Source: Aquabacterium olei
Lineage (GTDB): Bacteria > Pseudomonadota > Gammaproteobacteria > Burkholderiales > Burkholderiaceae_C
Reading direction: 5' to 3'
Length of the DNA: 64,000 nt
Assembly: GCF_003100395.1 (NCBI RefSeq)
Contig: NZ_CP029210.1
Location: 3,286,001-3,350,000 of the forward strand
The notes beneath the pieces are model-generated. The model ran no database searches, was not told where the DNA came from, and saw only the letters and a list, made by a program, of their open reading frames with translations. The first letter of the stretch is position 1. Each line of letters begins with the position of its first letter. Positions 7,612 through 15,708 of this stretch are shown here, piece after piece. Both the position numbers and the translations under genes were made by a program.

Positions 7612-8250
7612 ATGACCCTGCCTTCCACCGCCCCGCTGCCCGCCGCGCAAGCCGTGCGCGTGCTGGTGATTCCCGGGCTGCACGACAGCGGCCCAGGCCA
7701 CTGGCAGACCTGGCTGCAGCGTCAGTACGCCGGCGCCGTCCGCGTCATCCAGCATGACTGGACGGATCCGCATCTCGACGACTGGGCCGACCGCATCGAG
7801 CGGACGCTGGCCCGTCACCCGCCCCAGACCGAATGGATCGCCGTGGCGCACAGCTTCGGCTGCCTGGCCCTGGCTCACCACCTGGCCCGGCGGGCACGCG
7901 CCGGCACGCAGGGGCAGGAAGGCGGCATCCGCGCCGCCCTGCTCGCCGCCCCGGCCGACCCGTTGAAGTTCGGCGTGGCTAACCGGCTGCCCACCACCGG
8001 GTTGGGCCTGCCGGCGACGTTGATCGGCAGCGAAAACGACCCCTGGATGCCGCTGGATCGGGCCCGCGGCTGGGCGCATCAATGGGGCGCCCGCTTCGTC
8101 AACCTCGGCCAGGCCGGGCACATCAACACCGAGTCGGGACACGGCCCCTGGCCGCTCGCCCGCTTCCACGTCGACCACATGGTGCGCGACCGCCAGCGCC
8201 TCAAGCGCCTGACCCGCGCCCATCCGCTGGAGTTCGGCTACGCCGTCTGA
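7612..8250 (+). CDS. RBBP9/YdeN-family serine hydrolase
   Basis: 212-residue single-domain alpha/beta hydrolase of the RBBP9 (DUF1234-like) group. The family start VLVIPGLHDSGPGHWQTWL at residues 17-35 is clear. The nucleophile is Ser81 in AHSFG, the acid probably the Asp in GSENDPWMP, and the histidine the one in GQAGHINTESGHG. The natural substrate of these enzymes is unknown; small esters are usual in vitro. It lies 100 bases after the molbindin gene and 41 bases before the LsfA-like peroxiredoxin, in the same direction. The placement suggests induction with the sulfur genes, but no direct sulfur reaction is known for this family. Confidence 0.88.
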   Translation: MTLPSTAPLPAAQAVRVLVIPGLHDSGPGHWQTWLQRQYAGAVRVIQHDWTDPHLDDWADRIERTLARHPPQTEWIAVAHSFGCLALAHHLARRARAGTQGQEGGIRAALLAAPADPLKFGVANRLPTTGLGLPATLIGSENDPWMPLDRARGWAHQWGARFVNLGQAGHINTESGHGPWPLARFHVDHMVRDRQRLKRLTRAHPLEFGYAV

Positions 8251-8291
8251 CTCCGCCCTCCCCCATCGATTCGTCAAACGAAAGGACCCAC

Positions 8292-8933
8292 ATGGCCAGC
8301 CTGCGCCTGGGCGACACCGCCCCCGACTTCGAACAAGCCTCTTCCCAAGGCCTGATCCGCTTCCATGAATGGCTCGGCGACAGCTGGGGCATCCTGTTCT
8401 CGCACCCGGCCGATTTCACCCCCGTGTGCACCACCGAACTGGGCCTGACGGCCAAGCTCAAGGACGCGTTTTCCGAGCGCAATGTCAAGGTGATTGCGCT
8501 GTCGGTGGACACGGTCGAGCGGCACAGCCAGTGGATCCCCGACATCAACACGACGCAGGGCACCACGGTCGACTTCCCGATCCTTGCGGATGCCGACCGC
8601 AAGGTGTCCGAGCTCTACGACCTGATCCATCCGAACGCCAACAGCACGCTGACCGTGCGCTCGCTGTTCGTGATCGACCCGGCCAAGAAGATCCGGCTGA
8701 TCATCACCTACCCCGCCAGCACGGGCCGCAACTTCGACGAGATCCTCCGGGTGGTCGATTCGCTGCAGCTGACGGACCACCACAGCGTGGCCACGCCGGG
8801 CAACTGGAAAGATGGCGACGACGTGGTGATCGTGCCCTCGCTGCAGGATCCGGAGGTGATCCGGCAGAAGTTCCCGAAGGGCTACCAGGCCGTGACGCCC
8901 TACCTGCGCCTCACCCCGCAGCCCAACCGCTGA
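8292..8933 (+). CDS. 1-Cys peroxiredoxin (Prx6 class), LsfA-like
   Basis: 213-residue thiol peroxidase that reduces hydrogen peroxide and organic peroxides. The peroxidatic Cys46 lies in the canonical SHPADFTPVCTTELG block. No second conserved cysteine is evident, and the long C-terminal Prx6-type domain (KFPKGYQAV, LRLTPQP end) is present, defining the 1-Cys class. ATG 8292 has an AAAGGA site. The best-known relative by context is LsfA of Pseudomonas putida, induced by sulfate starvation, which fits this cluster. The stop is followed within 10 bases by the stop of the convergent SDR gene, with no terminator visible between. Confidence 0.92.
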   Translation: MASLRLGDTAPDFEQASSQGLIRFHEWLGDSWGILFSHPADFTPVCTTELGLTAKLKDAFSERNVKVIALSVDTVERHSQWIPDINTTQGTTVDFPILADADRKVSELYDLIHPNANSTLTVRSLFVIDPAKKIRLIITYPASTGRNFDEILRVVDSLQLTDHHSVATPGNWKDGDDVVIVPSLQDPEVIRQKFPKGYQAVTPYLRLTPQPNR

Positions 8934-8942
8934 ACCGCGTGC

Positions 8943-9860
8943 TCAGCCGGCGGCGCCGCTGCTGAGCACCAGCGCCATCTCGCGCGCCGATTGCTGCATG
9001 CCGCCGATCGGCTCGATGGCCTGAGCCCGGTCGCTGATGAGCGGCCAGGCAGCGGCCACGCGCTCCGGGGCGTCGGCCGTGCTGCCCACCAGATGCGGCT
9101 CACCGAGCACCACGTGCGTGGTGGCGAACACGCCGGCGCCGGCATTCAGGATGGCGCGCGTGGGCGCCTGCTCGCTCACCAGGAACAGCAGCCCGGGCGA
9201 CACGCTCTCCGGCGTCAGCAGCGCCAGGGCCTGCGGCGGCAGGATGCCTTCGGTCATGCTGGTGGCCGCCGTGGGTGCCAGGCAGTTCACCCGCACGTTG
9301 TACTTCTCGCCTTCCAGGGACAGTGTCTGCATCAGGCCCACCAGGGCCATCTTGGCCGCGCCATAGTTCGACTGCCCGAAGTTGCCGAACAGGCCCGACG
9401 ACGAGGTCGTGAACACGATGCGGCCATGCTGCTGGCCCTTCATCACTTCCCAGACGGCCTTGGTGCACAGCATGGCGCCCATCAGGTGCACGTCGACCAC
9501 GGTGCGGAAGTCATCGACCGTCATCTTCGAGAAGGACTTGTCCCGCAGGATGCCGGCGTTGTTGACCAGGATGTCGATGCGGCCCCAGGTCGCCATCGCC
9601 TGGTCGGCCATGGCCTGCACCGCGGCCTCGTCGGTGACCGAGCCGATGTGACCGATGGCCTCGCCGCCGGCCGTCCGGATCGCCTCGACCACGGGCTGCG
9701 GATCACGCAGGTCATTGACCACGACGCGCGCGCCGCGGGCGGCCAGCAGCAGCGCATGGGCGCGGCCCAGCCCCGCTCCGGCGCCGGTGACGATGGCCAC
9801 GCGGCCGTCCAGGCGCAGGGTGTCGGTAGATTCAGAGGCGGACGATGCAGTCTGGTTCAT
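8943..9860 (-). CDS. Short-chain dehydrogenase/reductase, hydroxyacyl-CoA type
   Basis: 305-residue NAD(P)-dependent oxidoreductase. Rossmann motif TGAGAGLG at about residues 25-32, NNAG (ILVNNAGILRDKSF), and the catalytic Ser, Tyr and Lys in TTSSSGLFGNFGQSNYGAAK. The RDKSF and MEGxx-like layout resembles the (3R)-hydroxyacyl-CoA dehydrogenase unit of multifunctional beta-oxidation enzymes, so a 3-hydroxyacyl-CoA substrate is the best guess. ATG 9860 and ATG 9869 are both possible; neither has a clear ribosome-binding site. Divergent from the PF10118 hydrolase gene across 243 bases. On its strand a TTGACC element at 9988-9983 could be a -35 box, but the matching -10 is poor. Confidence 0.88.
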   Translation of the reverse strand: MNQTASSASESTDTLRLDGRVAIVTGAGAGLGRAHALLLAARGARVVVNDLRDPQPVVEAIRTAGGEAIGHIGSVTDEAAVQAMADQAMATWGRIDILVNNAGILRDKSFSKMTVDDFRTVVDVHLMGAMLCTKAVWEVMKGQQHGRIVFTTSSSGLFGNFGQSNYGAAKMALVGLMQTLSLEGEKYNVRVNCLAPTAATSMTEGILPPQALALLTPESVSPGLLFLVSEQAPTRAILNAGAGVFATTHVVLGEPHLVGSTADAPERVAAAWPLISDRAQAIEPIGGMQQSAREMALVLSSGAAG

Positions 9861-10103
9861 GGAGATCATGTTGGTCAGGTTGCACACGCGCGGCACCGGG
9901 TACCGCGGATCACCCGACATCATGACGCCGTTCCTGACCCCTCGGGCCCGCCTCAAGGGATAACCCCCAAGTTGTAGACCCTGGTCAACAGGCGCCGACA
10001 CAGAAGATGTCGCGCCTGATGCCTTGCTGTCGTGGCACGGACCACGCGTCAGAGTCGGCCTTCCTAGACTGAAGCCAACACCCTGCTTCACAAGGAGCCC
10101 CTC

Positions 10104-10985
10104 ATGTCCACCTCTCACGACAGCCAGCCGGGCCACATCGTGCCCCGCGAAAAACTCGACTTCCAGCTGGACGAACAGACCCCCCGCTGGTGGTACGGCG
10201 GCGATGCTTTCAAGACCCGTGTCTTCGACGGCATGCAGGCGGCCTTCCCCGATGGCGAGCGCTACTTCATCACCAGCGTGCGCGCCTTCCGCCACCTCAT
10301 CAACGACCCGAAGATGGCCGAGGACGTGAAGAACTTCATCCGCCAGGAAGGCCAGCACGGCATCGCGCACACGCACTACAACGACCTGCTGCGCAAGCAG
10401 GGCGTCGATGTCGATGGCATCCTCACCGAGGCCAAGGCCCTGTTCGACGACTACACGCGGCGCTTCTCGGCGAAGTACAACCTGGCGCTGACCGCGGCCT
10501 TCGAGCACTTCACGGCCCTGATGGCCGAGACCCTGTTTGCCGAGCACGACATGATGGCGCCCGCCGACGAGCACGTGCGCGCCATGTGGGCTTGGCACGC
10601 CATCGAAGAGATGGAGCACAAGGCCGTGGCCTTCGATGTGATGCAGAAGGTGGCCAGGGTGGGCTATGCGATGCGCTGCCTGGCCATGACGCACGCGCTC
10701 TACAAGGTCGTGGTCGACAGCATGCGTCTGACCAACCGTCTGCTCAAGGGCGATGGCTTCTCGCTGGGCCGCCGCGTGCTGATGAGCGTGAAGGGCGCAT
10801 GGTGGCTCTACGGCCCGCGCGGCCTGTTCTCGCGCAGCACCGGCAAGCTGCTGGCCTACTACCGCCCGGGCTTCCACCCGTGGCAGCACGCGGTCATCCA
10901 CAGCTACCCCATCTGGGTAAGGACCTTCGAGCAAACAGGGGATCCGATGCGGGCGGGTGCCGCACTGTTTGCGGCCGCGCGCTGA
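10104..10985 (+). CDS. Predicted metal-dependent hydrolase (PF10118 type)
   Basis: 293-residue all-helical protein of the poorly characterised metal-dependent hydrolase family assigned PF10118. Conserved-looking acid and histidine clusters are visible: [50 protein letters not shown], and the [17 protein letters not shown] block that recalls diiron ferritin-like carboxylate/His helices. The reaction is not established; members sit near fatty-acid and alkane metabolism genes. The ATG at 10104 follows an AAGGAG site. Its neighbour on one side is the SDR gene (divergent) and on the other a MarR regulator 104 bases downstream, suggesting a small lipid-related regulon. That is inference. Confidence 0.8.
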   Translation: MSTSHDSQPGHIVPREKLDFQLDEQTPRWWYGGDAFKTRVFDGMQAAFPDGERYFITSVRAFRHLINDPKMAEDVKNFIRQEGQHGIAHTHYNDLLRKQGVDVDGILTEAKALFDDYTRRFSAKYNLALTAAFEHFTALMAETLFAEHDMMAPADEHVRAMWAWHAIEEMEHKAVAFDVMQKVARVGYAMRCLAMTHALYKVVVDSMRLTNRLLKGDGFSLGRRVLMSVKGAWWLYGPRGLFSRSTGKLLAYYRPGFHPWQHAVIHSYPIWVRTFEQTGDPMRAGAALFAAAR

Positions 10986-11043
10986 GCGCACACCATCGCC
11001 CCCTTGGGGACGACCCGCAGGAGTGGCGGGGTGGCGGGGCGTC

Positions 11044-11049
11044 TAAAAT
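11044..11049 (+). promoter_or_regulatory. Probable -10 box (TAAAAT) for the MarR gene
   Basis: TAAAAT in the GTCTAAAATC context, 41 bases before the MarR ATG. No good -35 was found, as is common for weak or activator-dependent promoters. Confidence 0.35.
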
Positions 11050-11089
11050 CGGACACCGCGATCCCGCTCTAGCCACCCGCCCCTCAGCC

Positions 11090-11602
11090 ATGAGTGACGC
11101 AGTTCCCTTCCTGGCCCGGGTGCCAGGCATCCAGTACGGCGTGCTGGACACCCTCACCGGTTACGCCGTGCGACGCACCCAGCTGCGGATGTACGAAGAT
11201 TTCGTGCAGGCGCTGGCCCCCTGGCACATCACCCCGCCCCGGTACTCGGCCCTGGTCATCATCTCGATGAACCCGGGGCTGAAACTGACCCAGCTCGCCC
11301 AGATCCTCGGCATTGCGCGCTCGGGGGCCGTGATCCTGGTCGACGCCCTGGCGGAGCTGGGATACGTCTCACGCGACCCGATGCCGGAAGACCGGCGTGC
11401 CTTCAGCCTGCAGCTGACGGAACGCGGCCGCACCGACCTCGAAGCGATCACCGCCACCGTGCAGGCGCACGACGAGCGCGTCACGGCCTCACTCGACGCG
11501 CAGGAACGGGCCACGCTGCACGGGCTGCTCCACAAGCTCAGCGGCATCGCCGACAGCCCGGGCGACCCGGTGCCCGAAGCCGTTGAACCAGCGAATCAAT
11601 AA
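11090..11602 (+). CDS. MarR-family transcriptional regulator
   Basis: 170-residue winged-helix DNA-binding repressor. The core runs from about residue 40: ITPPRYSALVIISMNPG (helix 1-2), LKLTQLAQILGIARSGAVILVDALAELGYV (recognition helix) and the wing RDPMPEDRRAFSLQLTERG. Family members usually respond to aromatic or fatty-acid ligands and control adjacent genes. The candidate targets are the hydrolase just upstream and its divergent SDR partner. ATG 11090 is the start consistent with domain length. Its last seven bases overlap the 3' end of the convergent gspB gene. Confidence 0.9.
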   Translation: MSDAVPFLARVPGIQYGVLDTLTGYAVRRTQLRMYEDFVQALAPWHITPPRYSALVIISMNPGLKLTQLAQILGIARSGAVILVDALAELGYVSRDPMPEDRRAFSLQLTERGRTDLEAITATVQAHDERVTASLDAQERATLHGLLHKLSGIADSPGDPVPEAVEPANQ

Positions 11603-12357
11603 GCGATCAGGACGCGGTGGCCGCGGAAGCGGAAGACCGCCGACTTCAACCGGATCTCTTCCAGCACGAGCTCGGGCTGCGGCTGGTCGCCCTCGCGAAA
11701 CACCTGGCTGTTGATGATCAGCATGCGCTGGGCCGGTGTCTCCGAGTACATCGCGCCGCTGACGGCAATCGCGGGCAGATCGCGACGCACGGCTTCCGGC
11801 AGGGTCTGCGGGGTGTACAGCGCCGGAACGTCCGACGGGCGGGAGGCGGTGGCAGCGGGCTTGGCCACAGGCCGGGCCTCGGTAATCGAAGCGCCCGAGG
11901 CAGCCGGTGGCGTCGGCGCGGCGTTCCGCGATGCGGTGATGCTCGGTGTCGGCTCGGCGGTGCGGAGCGCGGGCGCCTCGGTGGAGCGCGCGGCGTCCGC
12001 CCGGGGCTGGGGCGGCGGCGGCGGCGCAAAGGGCTCGATCACGGGGGCGGCAGGGGCCACCGGCTTCACGGGTGCAGGCTGCGGCTCGGCCCGCGGCGCC
12101 GGCGCAGCCGGCACGACAGCGCTGGCCTGCGCGGGCTCAGGTGCCTCGGCGGGCGCCCACAGCCGCCAGCCCAGCACGACGACCAAGGCGCCCAGCAGGC
12201 CCGCGATGACCCAGACCGCCACGCCGAGCGAGCGCGTCGCGGGCTCGGCCGGGTCATCGACCATGGGCGCGGGGCGCGCGTGCAGCCCCGGCGCTCGGCC
12301 CTGCCCGCGTTCCCGCTCGGCATCGGCCTTCTTCAGGGCATCCAGGATGTAGGACAT
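11596..12357 (-). CDS. gspB: Type II secretion accessory protein GspB (ExeB)
   Basis: 253-residue bitopic inner-membrane protein. The invariant start MSYILDALKKADAERERG is followed by a single membrane span at about residues 42-60, a long Pro/Ala-rich periplasmic linker, and the C-terminal GspB domain (AVSGAMYSETPAQRMLIINSQVFREGD). With GspA it helps the secretin ring cross peptidoglycan in type II secretion. It starts 2 bases after the gspA stop, so the two are translationally coupled. Start codon ATG 12357 is certain from the conserved N-terminus. Overlaps the convergent MarR gene by 7 bases at its end. Confidence 0.93.
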   Translation of the reverse strand: MSYILDALKKADAERERGQGRAPGLHARPAPMVDDPAEPATRSLGVAVWVIAGLLGALVVVLGWRLWAPAEAPEPAQASAVVPAAPAPRAEPQPAPVKPVAPAAPVIEPFAPPPPPQPRADAARSTEAPALRTAEPTPSITASRNAAPTPPAASGASITEARPVAKPAATASRPSDVPALYTPQTLPEAVRRDLPAIAVSGAMYSETPAQRMLIINSQVFREGDQPQPELVLEEIRLKSAVFRFRGHRVLIAY

Positions 12358-12359
12358 GG

Positions 12360-14039
12360 TCAGCTTCCTCGCAGGTCGAGCGGCGGCTCGTTGATGCCGC
12401 TGGCCCGGTTCAGCAGCATCAGGGTGGTCGGGCCCACCACCCCGTCGGCCTTCAGCCCCTGGGTCTGCTGGAAGGCCTGAACGCGTGCTTGCAGGGCGGC
12501 ATCGAGGCGCTGCCCCGGCTGCGCCGCCGCGCCGCCATCGACGGCAGCCAGCCGGTCGGCCAGCCAAACCACCGCCTCGCCCGCATGGCCCGGCGGCAGT
12601 TTGCCCGGATAGGCCGGCGGCGTGCGCCAGAGGGTCGAGAAGTCCCCTGGCCACAGGGGGGCCAGCACGCCCATGGGCACGCGACGCGCCCCCGCCGTCG
12701 TGTCGATCACGGCCTCGAGTCCGTGGGCATCCAGGCCCGAAAGCAGGACGAACGCTGCGCCGCCACCCGGCGTGCGCAGGCGCATCAGCCCGGGTCGACC
12801 GAGTCGGCGCGCCATCGTCACGCCGCCCGTGCCGCGAAAGCACTGCAGCCCGGCCCGCGCCGCCTGCGTGCACGGCGCGGCGCCGGCATCCGGCACCGTC
12901 CAGTTCCAGCGCGCGGCCAGCATGCGCCAGGCCTCGTCCTCGGCGGCCCAGGCCACCGCCAGCACGTCGGCCCCCGTGGCGAGCTGCGCCGGGGCCGCTT
13001 GCGCGGGCGCAGCGGCCACCCGGGCGGCGGGCGAGGCCGGCGGCAGCACCAGGGTGCGACTCATGGTCGAGGCCGCCGGCTGGCGGTGCGTGGCCCACCA
13101 GCCGATCACGGCCAGCCCGGCCAGCGACACCATGCCGGCCACCGCCAATCCTGCCCGGCCGGATCGCCAAAGCCGACGCCACCACACCGCACCCCGGTGC
13201 CCGGGGCGGTCGGCGGCGGCGGTGCCGAACACCTCATCGGCGGCGCGCAGCGCGGTCGCCCGGTCCACGCGCAGCCGACCGCCGGCATAGGCGCCCAGCA
13301 AGGCGCGGTCGCACAGCAGGTTGATGCGGCGCGGCACCCCGCGGGTCAGCCGGTGGATGGCCTTGAGCGCCGCGCGATCGAACAGGCCGCCCTGCGGGCG
13401 ACCGGCCACCGTGAGCCGGTGGTGGATGTAGTGGGCCGTCTCGTCCTCGCAGAGCGCATCGAGGTGAAAGCGCGCGATCACGCGCTGCGCCAGCTGCTCC
13501 AGCTCCGGCCGCGCCAGCATGTCGCGCAACTCGGGCTGGCCGATCAGGATGATCTGCAGCAGCTTGCGTTCGTTGGTCTCGAGGTTGGTCAGCAGGCGCA
13601 GCTGTTCCAGCACGTCGCTCGACAGGTTCTGCGCCTCGTCGATGATGAGCAGGTTGTTCTGGCCCACCGCGTGTGTGCGCAGCAGGTACTCGTTGAGCGG
13701 GTCGATGAGATCCTTGATGGTGGGCTCGCCCCCGCCCGGGTGGGCCCACGGCACACCGAACTCCTCGCACACCGAGCGCAGCAACTCGGACACCGTCAGC
13801 TTCGGGTTGAAGATGTACGCCACGTTGCAGCGTCGCGGCACCTGCTCGAGGAAGGCACGGCACACCGTGGTCTTGCCCGCACCGATCTCACCCGTGAGCA
13901 GCACGAAGCCCCCCCCGCCGTTGACGCCGTAGAGCAGGTGCGCCAGTGCCTCCCGGTGGCGCTCGCTCATGAAGAGGTAGCGCGGGTCGGGGGCGATGGA
14001 GAAGGGCTCGCGCTTCAGGCCGAAGTGGGAGGCATACAT
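12360..14039 (-). CDS. gspA: GspA/ExeA-like ATPase with peptidoglycan-binding domain
   Basis: 559-residue membrane ATPase. An AAA domain starts MYASHFGLKREPFSIAPDP, with Walker A GEIGAGKT at residues 50-57, Walker B LLIIDEAQ at about 130-137 and an arginine-rich sensor region (LTRGVPRRINLLCDRAL). A transmembrane helix follows near residues 285-305, then a periplasmic region ending in a peptidoglycan-binding_1 domain (VQAFQQTQGLKADGVVGPTTLMLLN). In ExeA this couples ATP hydrolysis to opening peptidoglycan for secretin assembly. Coupled to gspB. The rest of the type II operon (gspC-N) is not in this window. Similar ATPases also serve PEP-CTERM/exopolysaccharide loci, but the gspB partner favours type II secretion. 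Confidence 0.9.
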   Translation of the reverse strand: MYASHFGLKREPFSIAPDPRYLFMSERHREALAHLLYGVNGGGGFVLLTGEIGAGKTTVCRAFLEQVPRRCNVAYIFNPKLTVSELLRSVCEEFGVPWAHPGGGEPTIKDLIDPLNEYLLRTHAVGQNNLLIIDEAQNLSSDVLEQLRLLTNLETNERKLLQIILIGQPELRDMLARPELEQLAQRVIARFHLDALCEDETAHYIHHRLTVAGRPQGGLFDRAALKAIHRLTRGVPRRINLLCDRALLGAYAGGRLRVDRATALRAADEVFGTAAADRPGHRGAVWWRRLWRSGRAGLAVAGMVSLAGLAVIGWWATHRQPAASTMSRTLVLPPASPAARVAAAPAQAAPAQLATGADVLAVAWAAEDEAWRMLAARWNWTVPDAGAAPCTQAARAGLQCFRGTGGVTMARRLGRPGLMRLRTPGGGAAFVLLSGLDAHGLEAVIDTTAGARRVPMGVLAPLWPGDFSTLWRTPPAYPGKLPPGHAGEAVVWLADRLAAVDGGAAAQPGQRLDAALQARVQAFQQTQGLKADGVVGPTTLMLLNRASGINEPPLDLRGS

Positions 14040-14189
14040 GCTGGCAAGGATAACGGCAGGGCGCGGCCTCGCCGTGACATCCGGACTTCCCTGAAATGCG
14101 GGCCACGGTGCGCTCACCCTCGTAAACCCGGATTCAGCCCCCCGCCTGTCCGGGAACCATGGGGCATCAGAAGAAACACGGGAGCCACC

Positions 14190-15086
14190 ATGAACCCTCT
14201 TCCCCCTCGCCGCAGCGCAGCGGCCTGCACATCCGCCCCGAAGCTCGTCCTGGCCGCCCTGCTGCTCGCGCTCGGCATCGACTCGGCTCACAGCGCCATC
14301 GTCACCCTGGACGCCGGCAATCCGGGCACGGGGAGCGCCCTGTGGCTGGACAGCGAGAGCGAGATCTCCTGGAACATGGGTCGGTCCACCAGCATTCTGT
14401 TTCGCGTCACCAACGCCACCGTGTCCAGCGATGACACGCCGATGGAGCTTGTGTACGCCGCCCCGCCCTCGCGGCCAGGCTTCGTCACAGAAAGGAAACT
14501 GGGGCCGCTCGACGTCGACCAGGTCACGTTTGACTCGGACACCTTCGCGGTGAAGTCCATCCGCTTCAATGTGTCGTTGCACATCGACGTGCCGGCTTTC
14601 AAGGATGGTGAGGAAAACCTCACCTCAACCGGCGGGGCGATCTCCCTCCATGCCTTGCAGATCGACCTGCTCAGCGGGCGGGTCTATGCAGACGGCTGGG
14701 GCGCCAATGGCGCCGGCTCGGTCACCGCCCTGCATTTGTTCGATGTCAACCAGTATGCCGCGTCGGCGTTGCCGCGGCTTGCCTATCTGCCGCCCAACCT
14801 GGCGTCACCGCCGTCGCCCAACGTGCGTCTGTCTGGCTCCTTCGCCACCAGCGAGATGGACGTGACCCAACCGGGCTTCGCGTGGCTGAGCCGCGCGTTG
14901 GGGCTGACTCCCACTGGCAATATGGTGTTGGACTATGCAACCTTCGGCACATTGAGCACGCCGGCCGTCCCGGAGCCCAGCACCTGGAGTTTGATGGCGG
15001 TCGGCCTGTTCGGCGTGTGCGCCGCTGCGCACAGGCATGCCGCCCCTCCCGCCAGGGCCAAGACCCGCCGCGCGCTCAGCGCCTGA
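14190..15086 (+). CDS. PEP-CTERM sorting domain protein
   Basis: 298-residue exported protein. The signal peptide's hydrophobic core is at about residues 17-32 (LVLAALLLALGI), with cleavage near AHSA. The mature part is rich in beta-structure, with no enzyme motif recognised. The C-terminus holds VPEPSTW at about 260-266, a hydrophobic helix (SLMAVGLFGVCAAA) and an Arg/Lys-rich tail, the exosortase recognition signal. The basic tail is longer than usual, about 18 residues after the helix. The ATG at 14190 has a GGGAG site. It is convergent with, and overlaps by 11 bases, the sugar transferase that ends the glycan operon. No exosortase (xrt) gene is in the window. Confidence 0.9.
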   Translation: MNPLPPRRSAAACTSAPKLVLAALLLALGIDSAHSAIVTLDAGNPGTGSALWLDSESEISWNMGRSTSILFRVTNATVSSDDTPMELVYAAPPSRPGFVTERKLGPLDVDQVTFDSDTFAVKSIRFNVSLHIDVPAFKDGEENLTSTGGAISLHALQIDLLSGRVYADGWGANGAGSVTALHLFDVNQYAASALPRLAYLPPNLASPPSPNVRLSGSFATSEMDVTQPGFAWLSRALGLTPTGNMVLDYATFGTLSTPAVPEPSTWSLMAVGLFGVCAAAHRHAAPPARAKTRRALSA

Positions 15087-15675
15087 CGATGGCCGCGATC
15101 GTACGCAGGATCAGCCGCACGTCCAGCCACACCGAGGCCTGGTCCACGTAGGCTGCGGCCAGCGCCAGCTTGTGCGGGAGCACCTCGTGGATGTAGGCGT
15201 GCTCGGGGTCGGCCGCGCGGGCCAGCACGGTGCTTTCGTCGCGGTATTCGATGGAGGCGATGTCGGTGATGCCCGGCCGCACCGACAGGATCTTGTCGCG
15301 CAGGTCGGCCGGGTAATGGGCCACATAGCGTGGCACCTCGGGCCGCGGCCCCACCAGGCTCATCGTGCCTTGCCATACGTCGATCAGCTGGGCCAGCTCG
15401 TCGAGCTTGCTGGCGCGCAGGAAGTGCCCCACCCGCGTGATGCGGCGATCGGCCCCCACCGTGATCTGCAGCCCCTGCCCTGTCGGGGCGTGCTGCATGG
15501 TGCGGAACTTGTGGATGCGGAACGGCCGCCCGTGCCGGCCCACGCGCTCCTGCCGGAAGAACACCGGGCCGGGCGAGTCGAGCTTCACCGCCAGCGCGAT
15601 GAGCAGCAGCAGCGGGCCCAGTGCCAGCAGCCCCAGTCCCGAGAAGAACAGATCGAACAGCCGCTTGCCCATCAC
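15076..15675 (-). CDS. Undecaprenyl-phosphate sugar-1-phosphate transferase (PglC-like)
   Basis: 199-residue monotopic phosphoglycosyl transferase that loads the first sugar phosphate onto undecaprenyl phosphate. One N-terminal hydrophobic segment (LFDLFFSGLGLLALGPLLLLIALAV) is followed by the catalytic core: FFRQERVGRHGRPFRIHKFRTM, the KLDELAQLIDVWQGTMSLVGPRPE block with the Asp-Glu pair, and RPGITDIASIEYRDE. The short length without extra N-terminal helices matches PglC rather than WbaP/WcaJ. Last gene of the operon running from 21316. It starts 33 bases after the aminotransferase stop, so the operon contains both a sugar aminotransferase and the enzyme that could use the product. Confidence 0.92.
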   Translation of the reverse strand: MMGKRLFDLFFSGLGLLALGPLLLLIALAVKLDSPGPVFFRQERVGRHGRPFRIHKFRTMQHAPTGQGLQITVGADRRITRVGHFLRASKLDELAQLIDVWQGTMSLVGPRPEVPRYVAHYPADLRDKILSVRPGITDIASIEYRDESTVLARAADPEHAYIHEVLPHKLALAAAYVDQASVWLDVRLILRTIAAIVRR

Positions 15676-15708
15676 CCGCTCAGTGTGTGATCCCTCGCCG
15701 GCCTGCCG

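Noticed and set aside
12489..14189. Long + strand open frame opposite gspA, in frame with the PEP-CTERM gene
   Set aside because: The part before 14190 has no protein-like features, and the real signal peptide and ribosome-binding site begin at 14190.
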